DNA of 57,506 nt from Aerococcaceae bacterium DSM 111176 (GTDB taxonomy: Bacteria > Bacillota > Bacilli > Lactobacillales > Aerococcaceae): positions 1 to 57,506 of the forward strand of contig JACBXN010000003.1 in the NCBI GenBank assembly GCA_015863215.1, in the 5' to 3' direction. The first letter of the stretch is position 1. Each line of letters opens with the position of its first letter. Under the pieces are notes generated by a model. That model saw only the letters and a program-made list of their open reading frames with translations. It ran no database searches and was not told the origin of the DNA. Shown in pieces: positions 9,470-19,510 of the stretch. A program made the position numbers and the translations under genes.

Positions 9470-10819
9470 ATGAAATTTAAAGATATACAATTAAAGCCGT
9501 TTCTATTAGAAGCGCTAGAAGAATTACATTTTAACGAATTAACTGCAGTACAGGAGGAGGTTTTACCTAAGGCAAAGGAAGGTAAAAACTTAATCGTGCA
9601 GTCACAAACGGGTTCAGGAAAGACACATTCATTTATGATCCCGATTGTAAATGGGGTCAATCCTGATTTAAATCAAGTGCAAGCTGTTATTACTGCACCG
9701 AGCCGTGAATTGGCTGGCCAATTATATGAAGTAGCAGGGCAATTAGTTTCCAAGAGTGAAACTCCGATTTCAGTTGTGAATTATGTCGGAGGAACCGATA
9801 AACAACGTCAAATCGAGAAATTAAATCCTAAGAACCAACCACAAATTGTCATTGGTACACCGGGACGTATCTTCGATTTAATGTCAGAAAATGCGTTATT
9901 AATCCAAACAGCTAAAACATTAGTTGTTGACGAAGCGGATATGACAATGGATCTAGGTTTCTTGTCACTAGTGGATGAAATTGCGTCACGCCTAACTTCA
10001 GATGTTCAAATCATGGTGTTTTCAGCTACAATCCCGCAAACACTGGAAGTTTTCCTAAATAAATATTTAGTCAGTCCCGTGATGATTGAAATTTCACCGA
10101 AACAAGTGTTAGCCGATCAAATTGATAATTACTTAATTAGCACCAAAGGCCAAAGCCGTAAAGAGTTAATTCATGAGTTACTGACGATGGGTTATACTTA
10201 TTTAGGTATTGTCTTTGCGAATACGAAAAAATACGCAGACGAAATTAGTGATTATTTAAAAGAACAAGGCCTAAAAGTAGCGACGATTCACGGTGACATC
10301 GAACCCCGTGAGCGTAAACGTATTATGCGTCAAATTCGTCAGTTAGATTATCAATATGTTGTCGCAACAGACTTAGCGGCACGAGGCATTGATATTCCAG
10401 GCGTTTCATTAGTGATTAATGCGGAATTACCGAAAGATTTAGAATTCTTTATACACCGAGTCGGTCGTACTGGACGTAACCAAGTAGCGGGTACTGCCAT
10501 TACATTAGTAACACCTGGTGATGATCATTCAATTATTGAATTAGAGAAAAAAGGGATTGAATTCAAAGAAGTTGAATTACGCCGCGGTGAATTTGTGGAA
10601 GTTGATGCGCGTAAACGTCGTCAACAACGTAAGAAGACTGCTGCCAATCAAGATGATACAGTGGTTCGTGGTATGATTGAAAAGAATAAGCGCCGTAAAG
10701 TAAAACCAGGTTATAAGCAAAAATTAAACCGCGATATAAAAGAACACCAACGTAAACAAACAAATGAAAAGAAACGCCAAGCTGGTCGCCAACAGCGTCG
10801 TAGCAACAAGCGTGGATAA
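9470..10819 (+). CDS. cshB: DEAD-box RNA helicase, CshB type
   Basis: ATP-dependent RNA unwinding, likely in ribosome assembly or cold growth. 449 residues with a Q motif (near F10-Q28), QTGSGKT at 46-52, PSREL, TPGR, DEAD at 154-157, SAT, and HRVGRTGR at 329-336. The last about 75 residues are extremely basic (KNKRRKVKPGYKQK, QAGRQQRRSNKRG), a typical RNA-binding tail. Start follows AAGGAGAAG. The csh class assignment rests on length and the tail and is less sure than the family. Confidence 0.9.
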   Translation: MKFKDIQLKPFLLEALEELHFNELTAVQEEVLPKAKEGKNLIVQSQTGSGKTHSFMIPIVNGVNPDLNQVQAVITAPSRELAGQLYEVAGQLVSKSETPISVVNYVGGTDKQRQIEKLNPKNQPQIVIGTPGRIFDLMSENALLIQTAKTLVVDEADMTMDLGFLSLVDEIASRLTSDVQIMVFSATIPQTLEVFLNKYLVSPVMIEISPKQVLADQIDNYLISTKGQSRKELIHELLTMGYTYLGIVFANTKKYADEISDYLKEQGLKVATIHGDIEPRERKRIMRQIRQLDYQYVVATDLAARGIDIPGVSLVINAELPKDLEFFIHRVGRTGRNQVAGTAITLVTPGDDHSIIELEKKGIEFKEVELRRGEFVEVDARKRRQQRKKTAANQDDTVVRGMIEKNKRRKVKPGYKQKLNRDIKEHQRKQTNEKKRQAGRQQRRSNKRG

Positions 10820-10824
10820 TTTTT

Positions 10825-10850
10825 AAAAGCTGACTTCGGTCGGCTTTTTT
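10825..10850 (+). terminator. terminator after cshB
   Basis: AGCTGAC-TTCG-GTCGGCT hairpin flanked by AAAA and TTTTTT. Confidence 0.85.
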
Positions 10851-10870
10851 ATTTTGTCTAATTTTTTGTA

Positions 10871-11080
10871 AAAGAGTCCCTAAAACAGATTGAGGCTTCG
10901 TATATTCTGTTGAGCGGCAAAAAGTTCACCAAATAAAAAAGTTTTATAAAAAAAGTCCGTAAAATTGATTGAGGCTTCGTATATTCTGTTGAGCGGCAAA
11001 AAGTTCACCAAATAAAAAAAGTTTTTTAAAAAAGGTCCCTAAAATAAAAAAAGGGTCCGTATATTATAGTGAGCGACAAA
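10871..11080 (+). repeat. three tandem 79-80-bp promoter-like repeats
   Basis: The segment containing CGTATATTCTGTTGAGCGGCA occurs at about 10899 and 10978 with nearly identical 79-bp surroundings, and a third, diverged copy CGTATATTATAGTGAGCGAC at about 11058. Each is preceded by RGTCCSTAAAA or GGGTCCGTAT. The TATATT boxes (10901, 10980, 11060) look like -10 elements, so the surface-protein gene may have three stacked promoters or operator copies. No canonical -35 is evident. This explains the 324-bp gap before the CAP gene. Confidence 0.75.
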
Positions 11081-11143
11081 AACATAAGATGTTTTCCGTT
11101 CAAAAGTTGTTTGATGGCAAAAATGATTAAAGGAGAATTTATT

Positions 11144-12667
11144 ATGAAAAAGAGTTTAAATTGGAAGAAAATTATACAAAAGGCATTGATTGGGGCACTT
11201 GCAGCAGGTTTAATTACGACAAGTGTCATTAATGTACCGCAAATTCATGCAGACGATGATGATTATGGATATGATGACGATTGGGATGACTGGGATGATG
11301 ACGACTGGGATGATGATGACTGGGACGACGACGACTGGGACGATGACGACGACTGGGATGATGACGATTGGGACGACGACGACTGGGATGATGACGACTG
11401 GGACGACGATGACTGGGATGATGACGACTGGGATGATGACAACTGGGATGATGACGTCTGGGACGACGACGACTGGGACGATGACGACTGGGATGATGAT
11501 GACTGGGATGATGATGACTGGGAAGACTATTACGAAGACCATTATGAGGCTTTATACGGTGATGATTGGGAAGATGCTTTCGAGAGATATTACGGTGTTG
11601 ATTTAGAAGATTACATTGAAGCTATGTATGGTGATGACCGTAATTACTCAGCAATCGATTGGAATACTTTTAAACAAGATTCACAGAGAATTTTAGACGC
11701 GAATAATGATTATATTAAAGATCCAAAATTTGAAGGTGTGGAAGCGAACGTCACAGCTGATGATGCGCCGGAACAAGGTTTTGAAGCGGGACACCGTTAT
11801 GAAATCGCGCCAGGATCTTTCGTAGTGGTTAATGATTTAGGTATCCGTTCAGATAAACCAGTGCCTGAATTATCGCAAATGAATAAAGAGCAATTATATG
11901 AAAAAGCGAAACAAGAAGAGTTAGCGAATTTAATGTCGGTTAATGTGACTCGTGAAAGAAATCAGTCAGCGGATGCATCGATGGAGTCAAACACTTCAAC
12001 TGGAAATGAATCGAATGCCTCTACTGGGATGGAGTCAAACGCTTCTTCTGGTCAAGCGGCTACTGTAGTTGATGAAACAGGGCAACAAACGCCAGCGAAT
12101 CAAGGTCAAGCAAGTACTGAAGTCATTCCGGTAAAAGTAAACGAAAAAACAGTTAATGATTTCAATAACAATCCTCAAAATATTGATGCGAATGTATTGA
12201 ATTCAGAATTTTTAACATTATTAAACGCAGAGCGTGAAGCTGCTGGTTTACAACCAGTTTCTTACGGTGCTCATTTACAAGAAGGAACGGATAAACGTAG
12301 TACAGATTTGGCTTCGATTGGTGATATTAGTGTTAACAATAAGCCACATGTACGTTTAGATGGGACATCTTTCCGTGAAGATTTCAACTATTTAGCAAAT
12401 GAAGGTAAGAATGGTTTAGGTGAGAACTTAGCGATGGTTTCATATTCTGGAAACCCACATTCTTTAGTTTCTGAAAAACAATTAGCTGAACAATTCTTTA
12501 ATCAATGGAAAAAGTCACCAAGTCACTATCAAAATATGATGTCACCAAATTACCAACACGTTGCTGTTTCGGTAAAAATGGGTGAAGACAATCAAAGAAC
12601 AGATGGTTTAACGAATTCAATCGTTGCTGTTCAAATTTTAGATACAAATACTGCCACTGCTCAATAA
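11144..12667 (+). CDS. secreted CAP-domain protein with WDDDD repeat tract
   Basis: 507 residues. A signal peptide (KKSLNWKKIIQKALIG..., cleavage near QIHA-D) is followed by an extraordinary tract at 37-127 made almost only of Asp and Trp: 17 Trp residues, mostly as WDDDD pentads encoded by 15-bp repeats. After YEDHYEALYGDDW comes a linker with Ser/Asn/Thr-rich repeats (SNASTGMESNASSGQ), then a CAP/SCP domain (about 355-505) with LNAEREAAGL, GENLA at 426-430 and W-x3-SPSHYQNMM. Bacterial CAP proteins are often cell-wall-associated. I chose the ATG after AAAGGAGAA. An upstream ATG at 11069 has no ribosome site. The acidic tract could bind metal ions or wall polymers; that is inference. Confidence 0.88.
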   Translation: MKKSLNWKKIIQKALIGALAAGLITTSVINVPQIHADDDDYGYDDDWDDWDDDDWDDDDWDDDDWDDDDDWDDDDWDDDDWDDDDWDDDDWDDDDWDDDNWDDDVWDDDDWDDDDWDDDDWDDDDWEDYYEDHYEALYGDDWEDAFERYYGVDLEDYIEAMYGDDRNYSAIDWNTFKQDSQRILDANNDYIKDPKFEGVEANVTADDAPEQGFEAGHRYEIAPGSFVVVNDLGIRSDKPVPELSQMNKEQLYEKAKQEELANLMSVNVTRERNQSADASMESNTSTGNESNASTGMESNASSGQAATVVDETGQQTPANQGQASTEVIPVKVNEKTVNDFNNNPQNIDANVLNSEFLTLLNAEREAAGLQPVSYGAHLQEGTDKRSTDLASIGDISVNNKPHVRLDGTSFREDFNYLANEGKNGLGENLAMVSYSGNPHSLVSEKQLAEQFFNQWKKSPSHYQNMMSPNYQHVAVSVKMGEDNQRTDGLTNSIVAVQILDTNTATAQ

Positions 12668-12692
12668 AATAGATTTATTAATAAACTGCCAA

Positions 12693-12729
12693 CCCCCAGC
12701 AATCTTTGGAGCGATTGCTGGGGTTTTTG
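12693..12729 (+). terminator. terminator after CAP-domain gene
   Basis: CCCCAGCAATC / GATTGCTGGGG hairpin followed by TTTTTGTG. Confidence 0.88.
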
Positions 12730-12840
12730 TGTTGAGTATGAAAATGGCTGGATGTTGGCTCACATGAAAATGCCAATGTGGCTTTTGTTAATCATAAACC
12801 TCCTATAATCAGCAGAACTATCTGAGGAGTTTAAATGGGG

Positions 12841-12942
12841 TTGTCAATTTCTGAAGAAATTGACTTCCTTATTTTAAGGAAGCACTTAGGCATTTGCCTA
12901 AGTGTGACATTCTTGTGAGGTGAGAGTCGCCCGGGCGACTCT
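12841..12942 (-). repeat. modular dispersed element, copy 1 (C-B-A, inverted)
   Basis: Three palindromes in a row: module C, GTCAATTTC-tgaa-GAAATTGAC (12843-12864); module B', CACTTAGGC-attt-GCCTAAGTG (12883-12904); module A, AGAGTCGCCCGGGCGACTCT (12923-12942), perfect. The gaps between palindromes are 18 bp each. Module order is reversed relative to copies 2 and 3, so the element is inserted in the opposite orientation. Compared with other copies the B stem has changed on both arms (CTTTTAGG to CACTTAGG with matching partner), keeping pairing. Confidence 0.85.
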
Positions 12943-13030
12943 GTCTATTTGAAAGGATCTGATTTGTAGTGAATTGAAGAAGGGGAGGCGGATTTAGTAG
13001 GAATGGATAGATGGATTTGGGCTTGTAATT

Positions 13031-13224
13031 GAGAAGATGGATGGATTGGGACTCTTCTCAAAATTTCAAAAGAGAAGATGCATGGATTGTGACTCTTCTC
13101 AAAAATTCATAAGAGAAGATGGATGGATTGTGACTTTTCTCAAAAATTGAAGAGAGAAGATGGATGGATTGCGACTCTTCTCAAAAATTCAAAAGAGAAG
13201 AGGGATAGATTGTGACTCTTCTCA
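13031..13224. repeat. inverted-repeat array 1 (five units, 41-bp period)
   Basis: Units start at 13031, 13072, 13113, 13154 and 13195, an exact 41-bp period. Each holds GAGAAGA-N15-TCTTCTC, separated by 12-bp A-rich linkers. The last unit ends after the second arm. Loop text is mostly conserved (TGGATGGATTGTGAC). It fills the convergent gap between the CAP gene and the esterase gene. No protein of note is encoded here. Confidence 0.9.
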
Positions 13225-13254
13225 GATTCCCCTCGCAAAGCCAAAACTAAACAC

Positions 13255-13295
13255 GAAACAAAATGCCATGAAACTCAAATTCCGAGTTCCATGGC
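13255..13295 (-). terminator. terminator of esterase gene
   Basis: On the minus strand GCCATGGAACTC / GAGTTTCATGGC forms a 12-bp stem with one mismatch, followed by ATTTTGTTT. Confidence 0.75.
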
Positions 13296-13309
13296 TTCGT
13301 TTAGCGTTA

Positions 13310-14059
13310 CTAAATCTTATTATTATAGTGTTTTGTGAAAAAGTCGGTGACATCATTCATTGTATCCACCTCAACTAAGTGGCGGCGGTCCTGGAAACTG
13401 ACTTCTAGGTTTAATTGTGGATTATCTCCGACAAATGTTTCCATGTCTTCGAATGGGACCTTCTCATCATAGCGACCGTGCCAAATAAAGAGTGGGCGGT
13501 CTCCGACTAGATGGGGTTGCTCTGAGAGGTCATATTTAGGCATCCAATTGGTTAAGTCAAAGAAATCCTCTGGCATCCAGTAGCCCGCTTGGCTTGCGTG
13601 ATGGAAAATGGTGTCACGGTATTTCGTTAATTTAGTCGTCCCCATTAAAATGGCTGCTGCATCAATTTCTGGGTGATGCGTTAGTAAAGCAGCTGTTGTC
13701 ATACCGCCCATTGATAATCCGCCGACTCCAATAAATGGTGGTTCCCCAAAATTATTTTGAACATAGTTGACGATGTAACCAAACTCGAATAAATTTGTAT
13801 GGATACTATTGAGGAAAGTCATTGAAGGGATGTTCGATGAAGGTTGGAAACGGGCACCATGATTTTGAGCATCAGGTAAAACGGCTCTAAATCCGGCTAA
13901 TGCTAGTTTTCGGCCTTGTGTGAGGACGAGTTGTTTATTTATTTGCCAGCCGTGGTAAAAGACGATTAATGGTAAATTTTCCTTTTCTCTACCAACTGGG
14001 CTGACGATTAAAACGGGCACATGCCCGATCATTTCTGAATCTATGTGTACTTTTGACAT
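13310..14059 (-). CDS. alpha/beta-hydrolase, YitV-like esterase
   Basis: 249 residues with an alpha/beta-hydrolase fold. Oxyanion-loop HGW at 36-38, nucleophile elbow GLSMGG with S116, acid D198 in HGRYDEKVP, and catalytic H227 in RRHLV complete the triad. There is no signal peptide, so it is cytoplasmic. It resembles Bacillus YitV/YtaP-type putative esterases; natural substrate unknown. The start follows AAAGGAGCAAAC on the minus strand. Confidence 0.8.
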   Translation of the reverse strand: MSKVHIDSEMIGHVPVLIVSPVGREKENLPLIVFYHGWQINKQLVLTQGRKLALAGFRAVLPDAQNHGARFQPSSNIPSMTFLNSIHTNLFEFGYIVNYVQNNFGEPPFIGVGGLSMGGMTTAALLTHHPEIDAAAILMGTTKLTKYRDTIFHHASQAGYWMPEDFFDLTNWMPKYDLSEQPHLVGDRPLFIWHGRYDEKVPFEDMETFVGDNPQLNLEVSFQDRRHLVEVDTMNDVTDFFTKHYNNKI

Positions 14060-14153
14060 GTTTGCTCCTTTACTTTGTTAAAATTGTCATCTTTACAATA
14101 TTATCTCTAATCGGAACCATTTGCAAAATAATTGCTTAGAAAACGAACTTAAC

Positions 14154-14182
14154 TTGAGCTTGCTTGTATTTCGTGTTAGAAT
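14154..14182 (+). promoter_or_regulatory. valS promoter
   Basis: TTGAGC (14154-14159), 17-bp spacer, TAGAAT (14177-14182), upstream of the T-box leader. Confidence 0.7.
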
Positions 14183-14188
14183 TTAGCT

Positions 14189-14408
14189 ATTCAATAGTCA
14201 TACGATGAAGAGATGAGTAGTTGGTAACATTAGCGAGAAGGGTATGGTGAAAGCCTTCAACACCAATGAACGTAACTTGGAGTATTAGGTGCGAATGGAC
14301 TAGTGCCTAACGGAGTTGGACTTCGTTAACAACCTTTGAGGAATAGCTACGGCTATTTAAACTTAGGTGGTACCACGATGATTCGTCCTATTTATAGGGC
14401 GTTTTTTT
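14189..14408 (+). promoter_or_regulatory. T-box leader of valS (specifier GTA, Val)
   Basis: The T-box sequence AGGTGGTACCACG lies at 14365-14377 and the terminator CGTCCTA-ttta-TAGGGCG-TTTTTTT at 14384-14408. In Stem I, the pattern GAAC-NNN-ACTT places GTA (Val) at 14272-14274 as the specifier codon. The same alignment gives sensible codons in the other two T-boxes of this window. Uncharged tRNA-Val would favour the antiterminator and valS expression. Confidence 0.9.
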
Positions 14409-14451
14409 ATTTTTATGACTAATTATATTTTTACAGGGAAGGAATTTATTT

Positions 14452-17088
14452 ATGAAAGAAATTTCTACAAAATATCAGCCCAATGAGGTTGAAGCAGGTA
14501 AATATCAAAAATGGTTGGATTTAGATGTATTTGCGCCATCAGAAGACCCTGATGCAGAACCGTATTCTATTGTAATTCCACCACCAAACGTAACGGGTAA
14601 ATTACATTTAGGTCATGCTTGGGATGTTTCGCTTCAAGATATGATTATTCGCCAAAAACGTATGCAAGGCTATGATACATTATGGTTACCAGGGATGGAC
14701 CATGCCGGAATCGCTACTCAAGCTAAAGTTGAAGCGCGTTTACGTGAAGAAGGTGTGACGCGCCATGATTTGGGACGTGAAAAATTCCTGGATAAAACTT
14801 GGGAATGGAAAGAGGAATATGCTGAAATTATCCGTGAACAATGGGGTAAAATGGGTATTTCCGTTGATTATAAACGCGAACGTTTCACGCTAGATGATGG
14901 ATTATCTGAAGCGGTTCGAAAAGTTTTCGTTTCTCTTTATGAAAAAGGATTAATTTACCGCGGTGAGTATATTATTAACTGGGATCCGGTTCAAATGACC
15001 GCATTATCAGATATCGAAGTTATTTACCAAGATGATCCTGGTGCCTTTTACCATGTGAATTATCCTTTAGCGGATGGTTCGGGTCACCTGCAACTAGCGA
15101 CGACACGTCCGGAGACGATGCTTGGGGATACAGCGGTGGCGGTGCATCCTGAAGATGATCGCTATAACCATTTAATTGGGAAAACGTTGATTTTACCTTT
15201 AGTAAATCGTGAAATTCCGATTGTTGGGGATACATATGTTGACCGTGAATTTGGAACAGGTGTGGTGAAAATCACACCGGCTCACGACCCGAATGACTTC
15301 GAAGTGGGTAATCGTCATGATTTACCGCGTGTGAATGTGATGACGGATGATGGTCATATGAATGCAGCTGCGGGTGCGAAATATGAAGGTATGACAGTAA
15401 AAGAAGCGCGTAAAGCGGTTGTTGCTGACTTGAAGGAACAAGGTTTCTTAGTTGAAATCGAAGAGATGGTCCATAGTGTGGGGCATTCTGAACGTTCTGG
15501 TGCGGTGGTTGAGCCGCGTTTATCAACGCAGTGGTTTGTTAAAATGCAGCCTTTAGCTGAAAAAGCAATGAACAATCAAGATACAGATGAACGTGTTGAT
15601 TTCTTCCCAAATCGTTTTGAAAAGACATTCTTAGACTGGATGGAAAATGTCCATGACTGGGTAATTTCACGTCAATTATGGTGGGGACACCAAATTCCAG
15701 CTTGGTATCACAATGAAACAGGCGAAATGTATGTTGGTATGGAAGCACCAGCGGATGCTGAAAATTGGACACAAGATCCGGATGTTTTGGATACTTGGTT
15801 TAGTTCGGCGTTATGGCCATTTTCAACAATGGGTTGGCCAAATGAGGATGCGGAAGACTTTAAACGTTACTTCCCAACGAATACACTTGTTACGGGTTAC
15901 GACATTATCTTCTTCTGGGTATCACGTATGATTTTCCAATCGTTAGAATTTACAGAGCAACGTCCATTTAGTAATGTATTAATCCATGGTTTAATTCGTG
16001 ACGCAGATGGACGTAAAATGTCTAAATCTCTGGGGAACGGGATTGACCCAATGGATGTTATCGATGAATACGGTGTAGATGCCTTACGTTGGTTCTTAGC
16101 CAATGGATCGTCACCAGGTCAAGACGTGCGTTATTCTGAGGAAAAAATGGCATCAGCATGGAATTTCATTAATAAAATTTGGAATGCCAGCCGTTTCGTA
16201 CTGATGAATGTCGGCGACATGTCAATTGACGATATTCAAATCGGAGATGATTTAACATTAGCTGACCGCTGGATTTTATCTCGTTTACAAACAACGATCG
16301 ATTCAGTTACTCGCTTATTCGAGAAATTTGAATTTGGTGAAGCGGGCCGGGAATTATACCACTTTATTTGGGATGATTACTGTGACTGGTATATCGAAAT
16401 GACGAAAGAGACTTTACAAGATGAGTCATCAGATAATACAACAACGAAATCAATTTTAGTGTATGTTTTAGACCAATTCTTACGTTTATTACACCCAATT
16501 ATGCCATTTGTAACGGAAGAAATTTGGCAAAATATTAAAGGTAGTCAAGAATCAATTGTTGTCGCAACATACCCAACAGTTAATGCAGAATACCAAGATA
16601 CAGCTTCTGAACAAGCGATGACAAAATTAATCGATATTATTCGTGCCGTACGTACGATTCGTAGCGATGCCAATGCGTCATTATCTAAAGCAATTGATAT
16701 CTTCATCAAAGTAAATGATGAATCTGATGTTCAATTATTAGAGGCGAACCGTCAATATATTGAACGTTTTGGACATCCGGAAGCACTAGAAATTTCACTA
16801 ACTCCATCAACACCGGAGGAAGTTATTTCACAAACATTATCATTTGCGACTGTGATGATGCCTTTAGAAGGGTTAATTAAAATCGAAGACGAAATTAAAC
16901 GTCTTGATGGTGAAGTGGCTAAATTACAAAAAGAAGTAGACCGCGTAACGAAAAAATTGGCCAACGAAAAATTTGTCTCTAAAGCACCTGAAGCAGTAGT
17001 TGAAGAAGAACGCCAAAAAGGTGAGACTTATCAAGCTCAATTAGACGCTGTTCAAGCACGTATCGACCAATTAAAATCATTAATTTAA
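14452..17088 (+). CDS. valS: valyl-tRNA synthetase
   Basis: Charges tRNA-Val with valine. 878 residues, class I: HIGH-type HLGH at 52-55 in [13 protein letters not shown], an editing (CP1) domain, KMSKS at 522-526, the anticodon-binding domain, and a C-terminal coiled coil (about 815-878, [17 protein letters not shown]) that is characteristic of ValRS. Start after AGGGAAGGAA. Controlled by the Val T-box immediately upstream. Confidence 0.97.
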   Translation: MKEISTKYQPNEVEAGKYQKWLDLDVFAPSEDPDAEPYSIVIPPPNVTGKLHLGHAWDVSLQDMIIRQKRMQGYDTLWLPGMDHAGIATQAKVEARLREEGVTRHDLGREKFLDKTWEWKEEYAEIIREQWGKMGISVDYKRERFTLDDGLSEAVRKVFVSLYEKGLIYRGEYIINWDPVQMTALSDIEVIYQDDPGAFYHVNYPLADGSGHLQLATTRPETMLGDTAVAVHPEDDRYNHLIGKTLILPLVNREIPIVGDTYVDREFGTGVVKITPAHDPNDFEVGNRHDLPRVNVMTDDGHMNAAAGAKYEGMTVKEARKAVVADLKEQGFLVEIEEMVHSVGHSERSGAVVEPRLSTQWFVKMQPLAEKAMNNQDTDERVDFFPNRFEKTFLDWMENVHDWVISRQLWWGHQIPAWYHNETGEMYVGMEAPADAENWTQDPDVLDTWFSSALWPFSTMGWPNEDAEDFKRYFPTNTLVTGYDIIFFWVSRMIFQSLEFTEQRPFSNVLIHGLIRDADGRKMSKSLGNGIDPMDVIDEYGVDALRWFLANGSSPGQDVRYSEEKMASAWNFINKIWNASRFVLMNVGDMSIDDIQIGDDLTLADRWILSRLQTTIDSVTRLFEKFEFGEAGRELYHFIWDDYCDWYIEMTKETLQDESSDNTTTKSILVYVLDQFLRLLHPIMPFVTEEIWQNIKGSQESIVVATYPTVNAEYQDTASEQAMTKLIDIIRAVRTIRSDANASLSKAIDIFIKVNDESDVQLLEANRQYIERFGHPEALEISLTPSTPEEVISQTLSFATVMMPLEGLIKIEDEIKRLDGEVAKLQKEVDRVTKKLANEKFVSKAPEAVVEEERQKGETYQAQLDAVQARIDQLKSLI

Positions 17089-17107
17089 GCTAAATTAGTC
17101 AAAGGTG

Positions 17108-17145
17108 AACACCCTCGATTCAATTGAAATCGAGGGTGTTTTATT
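17108..17145 (+). terminator. terminator after valS
   Basis: AACACCCTCGATT / AATCGAGGGTGTT stem followed by TTATT. Confidence 0.85.
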
Positions 17146-17279
17146 ATAATTTAATAAAATGTTAAAAAAGTATTGCACAAATATTATTTTGAATTAAAAT
17201 TATCTTCTGGCGGTATTAATCGAAAATTAAAATTGCCCCTATGAAAACAGAATATAGTAATGAAAGTCAGGTGTCAGAT

Positions 17280-18593
17280 ATGCCTTTTCAAACAGTAGCA
17301 GAAGCTGTTGATTGGATTATTAATCATGAAATGGATAGTAACCGTACGGATATCAGTCGAATCCAAAGTGCGCTAGATCTACTAGACAATCCGCAACAAG
17401 GTTTACCCGTTATCCATTTAACTGGAACAAATGGTAAAGGGTCAACAACCGCATTTACAAAGGAACTACTTATATCTCAAGGACTTAAGGTGGCCAGTTT
17501 TACCTCACCACATATCGTCAAAATTAATGAACGCATCCAATTTGATGGTGAATATATTCCAGACGAAGATCTCTTTAATTATGCCCAAATCATTTATGAT
17601 TTGAATCAAAAAATGGAAGAAGAGAACTTGGGTTCATTACGTTTCTTTGAAATTATGACCATTATGGCAGCACTTTATTTCAGAGATGTTCAGCCAGATG
17701 TTTGTCTGGTTGAAGTAGGTATTGGTGGATTGTTAGATAATACCAATATTTTCGACGGGCAAGTGGCAGTGATTACAACGATTGGTTTAGATCATACCGA
17801 TAAATTAGGAAATACTCTAAAAGACATCGCATTCCAAAAAGCAGGTATTATCAAACCTAGTGCTCATGTTGTAACAGGTCGTATTACGGACGACAGTGCG
17901 ATCGCTGAAATTGAAAAAGCGGTTCGTTTGAATGATGCGACACATCATGCTTACCAAGATAACTATCAGGCATTTGACGTGCGTATTGATGAAAATAAAT
18001 TAACGCACTTTACCTTTAAAAATGAATCAGTAGAACTTGATATGATGATTAAAATGTTAGGTCAGTTCCAAGTTGATAACGCGAGTGTAGCTATTGAAGT
18101 CTGCTTAAATTGGATGGAAATTGCTGGTTTAACTGTCAATGTTGAAACCTTAAAAGAAGCAGTTAAGAATACCTTCTGGCCAGCGCGTTTAGAAAAGTTA
18201 AATGACTCACCATTCATCTATATTGATGGGGCGCATAATGTCTTAGGATTAGAAGCATTGAAACAAGCATTGAAGGATTACTTTAGCGATAAAAAAATCA
18301 CGATGCTTTATTCAGGTTTAACGAAAAAAGACCAGGAAGCTCATTTAAATTTACTTTCGACTTATCCAGTTAAAGAAGTGGTTTTAACTGAATTTGATTT
18401 TGTTGGTGAAGTATTAAGTATTGATGATGCGCATGAAGTGGTCGAAGATCATGATACAGCGGTTCATTTCACAGATACAGATAATTGGCAAACGTACATT
18501 GACCAATTTATCGAAAATAAATCAGACCAAGAGATGTTAATTATCACAGGTTCACTCTATTTTGTGTCTCAAGTAAGAGATTATTTCAAATAA
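17280..18593 (+). CDS. folC: folylpolyglutamate / dihydrofolate synthase
   Basis: Adds glutamates to folates (Mur-ligase family). From the chosen start it is 437 residues: P-loop GTNGKGST at 49-56, FTSPHIVKINERI, EVGIGGLLDNTN, TTIGLDHTD, and the C-terminal YIDGAHNVLG. The open frame begins at 17241, but that ATG has no ribosome site, whereas AGGTG stands 6 bp before the ATG at 17280 and MPFQTVAEAVDWI matches the usual FolC N-terminus. Missing 13 residues is therefore my preferred reading, not certain. It follows valS as in many Firmicutes. Confidence 0.92.
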   Translation: MPFQTVAEAVDWIINHEMDSNRTDISRIQSALDLLDNPQQGLPVIHLTGTNGKGSTTAFTKELLISQGLKVASFTSPHIVKINERIQFDGEYIPDEDLFNYAQIIYDLNQKMEEENLGSLRFFEIMTIMAALYFRDVQPDVCLVEVGIGGLLDNTNIFDGQVAVITTIGLDHTDKLGNTLKDIAFQKAGIIKPSAHVVTGRITDDSAIAEIEKAVRLNDATHHAYQDNYQAFDVRIDENKLTHFTFKNESVELDMMIKMLGQFQVDNASVAIEVCLNWMEIAGLTVNVETLKEAVKNTFWPARLEKLNDSPFIYIDGAHNVLGLEALKQALKDYFSDKKITMLYSGLTKKDQEAHLNLLSTYPVKEVVLTEFDFVGEVLSIDDAHEVVEDHDTAVHFTDTDNWQTYIDQFIENKSDQEMLIITGSLYFVSQVRDYFK

Positions 18594-18667
18594 TTTTCAA
18601 CTTTTCCGAAAAAAGGCCTATTTATATATAGGTGGTATTTCACCGAATACTTTTTTAGGAGACAGAT

Positions 18668-19363
18668 ATGACTAGAGGAATGTTAATTAAGGAAATGCCG
18701 GAAAATTTAAGGCCACGTGAGAGATTGTTGGAATTTGGCGCAAAGGCGTTGAGTGATCAGGAATTACTCGCGATAATTCTTAGAACAGGTACGAGAAAGC
18801 GTAATGTGCTCGATGTAGCCCATGAAATATTGGTCAAGTCAGAGGAATTATCGACGCTACGAGATGCATCGATTGATGAATTAACAAGCATTGAAGGCAT
18901 CGGTCAAGCGAAAGCGATTGAACTACTAGCAACCATCGAATTTGGTCGGCGAGTGGCTCAATCGAGTTTACCAAGGCAAGCGAAAATTGATTCAACCATG
19001 ACGGCGGGTAAATTCCTGGTCAGTCAAATGCAACATTTTCAACAAGAAAAATTGTACGCTTTATTTTTAAATACGAAAAATTATGTCATCAAACAAAAGG
19101 TGATTTTTATTGGAACTGTTAATAGTTCCGTCGCTCATCCTAGAGAGATTTTTAGGGAAGCGGTCAAATATCCAACGGCTCGAATTATTGTCGCTCATAA
19201 CCATCCCAGTGGGGATCCGACGCCTTCTCCGGCTGATTTAATTTTTACTAAACGTTTAATTTCATGTGGTGAAATTATGGGTGTGGATATTTTAGATCAT
19301 ATTATTGTAGCTGGTGATACTTATATCAGTTTACAAGACACAACGGATTTGTTTTTAAATTGA
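18668..19363 (+). CDS. radC: RadC family JAB-domain protein
   Basis: 231 residues: N-terminal helix-hairpin-helix region (LTSIEGIGQAKAIELLA, about 75-92) and a C-terminal MPN/JAMM metalloprotease-like domain with H177, H179 and D190 in AHNHPSGDPTPSPAD. Old reports of a DNA-repair role are disputed, so function is uncertain. Start follows AGGAGACAG. The folC-radC order is a common Lactobacillales arrangement. Confidence 0.93.
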   Translation: MTRGMLIKEMPENLRPRERLLEFGAKALSDQELLAIILRTGTRKRNVLDVAHEILVKSEELSTLRDASIDELTSIEGIGQAKAIELLATIEFGRRVAQSSLPRQAKIDSTMTAGKFLVSQMQHFQQEKLYALFLNTKNYVIKQKVIFIGTVNSSVAHPREIFREAVKYPTARIIVAHNHPSGDPTPSPADLIFTKRLISCGEIMGVDILDHIIVAGDTYISLQDTTDLFLN

Positions 19364-19387
19364 TGATTAAAAATATAGTGAATTCGT

Positions 19388-19417
19388 TTGCAAAGTTTGT
19401 GTTTTATGTGATAAACT
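19388..19417 (+). promoter_or_regulatory. csp promoter
   Basis: TTGCAA (19388-19393), 18-bp spacer, TAAACT (19412-19417). This leaves a roughly 85-nt 5' untranslated leader before the cold-shock gene. Confidence 0.5.
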
Positions 19418-19510
19418 ATAGTTGTGTTTTTGAAGTGGTAAAAGATGTAACATGTTTTTCATCCGAATACCAAAGCAAGAATATAGTAATATGGTAGAGG
19501 AGGAATTCAC

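Noticed and set aside
11210-11606. Long reading frames on both strands across the Asp/Trp repeat (Val/Ile-rich and Met/Thr-rich proteins)
   Set aside because: They are out-of-frame or antisense readings of the 15-bp repeats; no ribosome site, and the in-frame CAP gene explains the region.
13160-13378. 72-codon frame upstream of the esterase
   Set aside because: Runs through array 1 and into the esterase terminator; no ribosome site.
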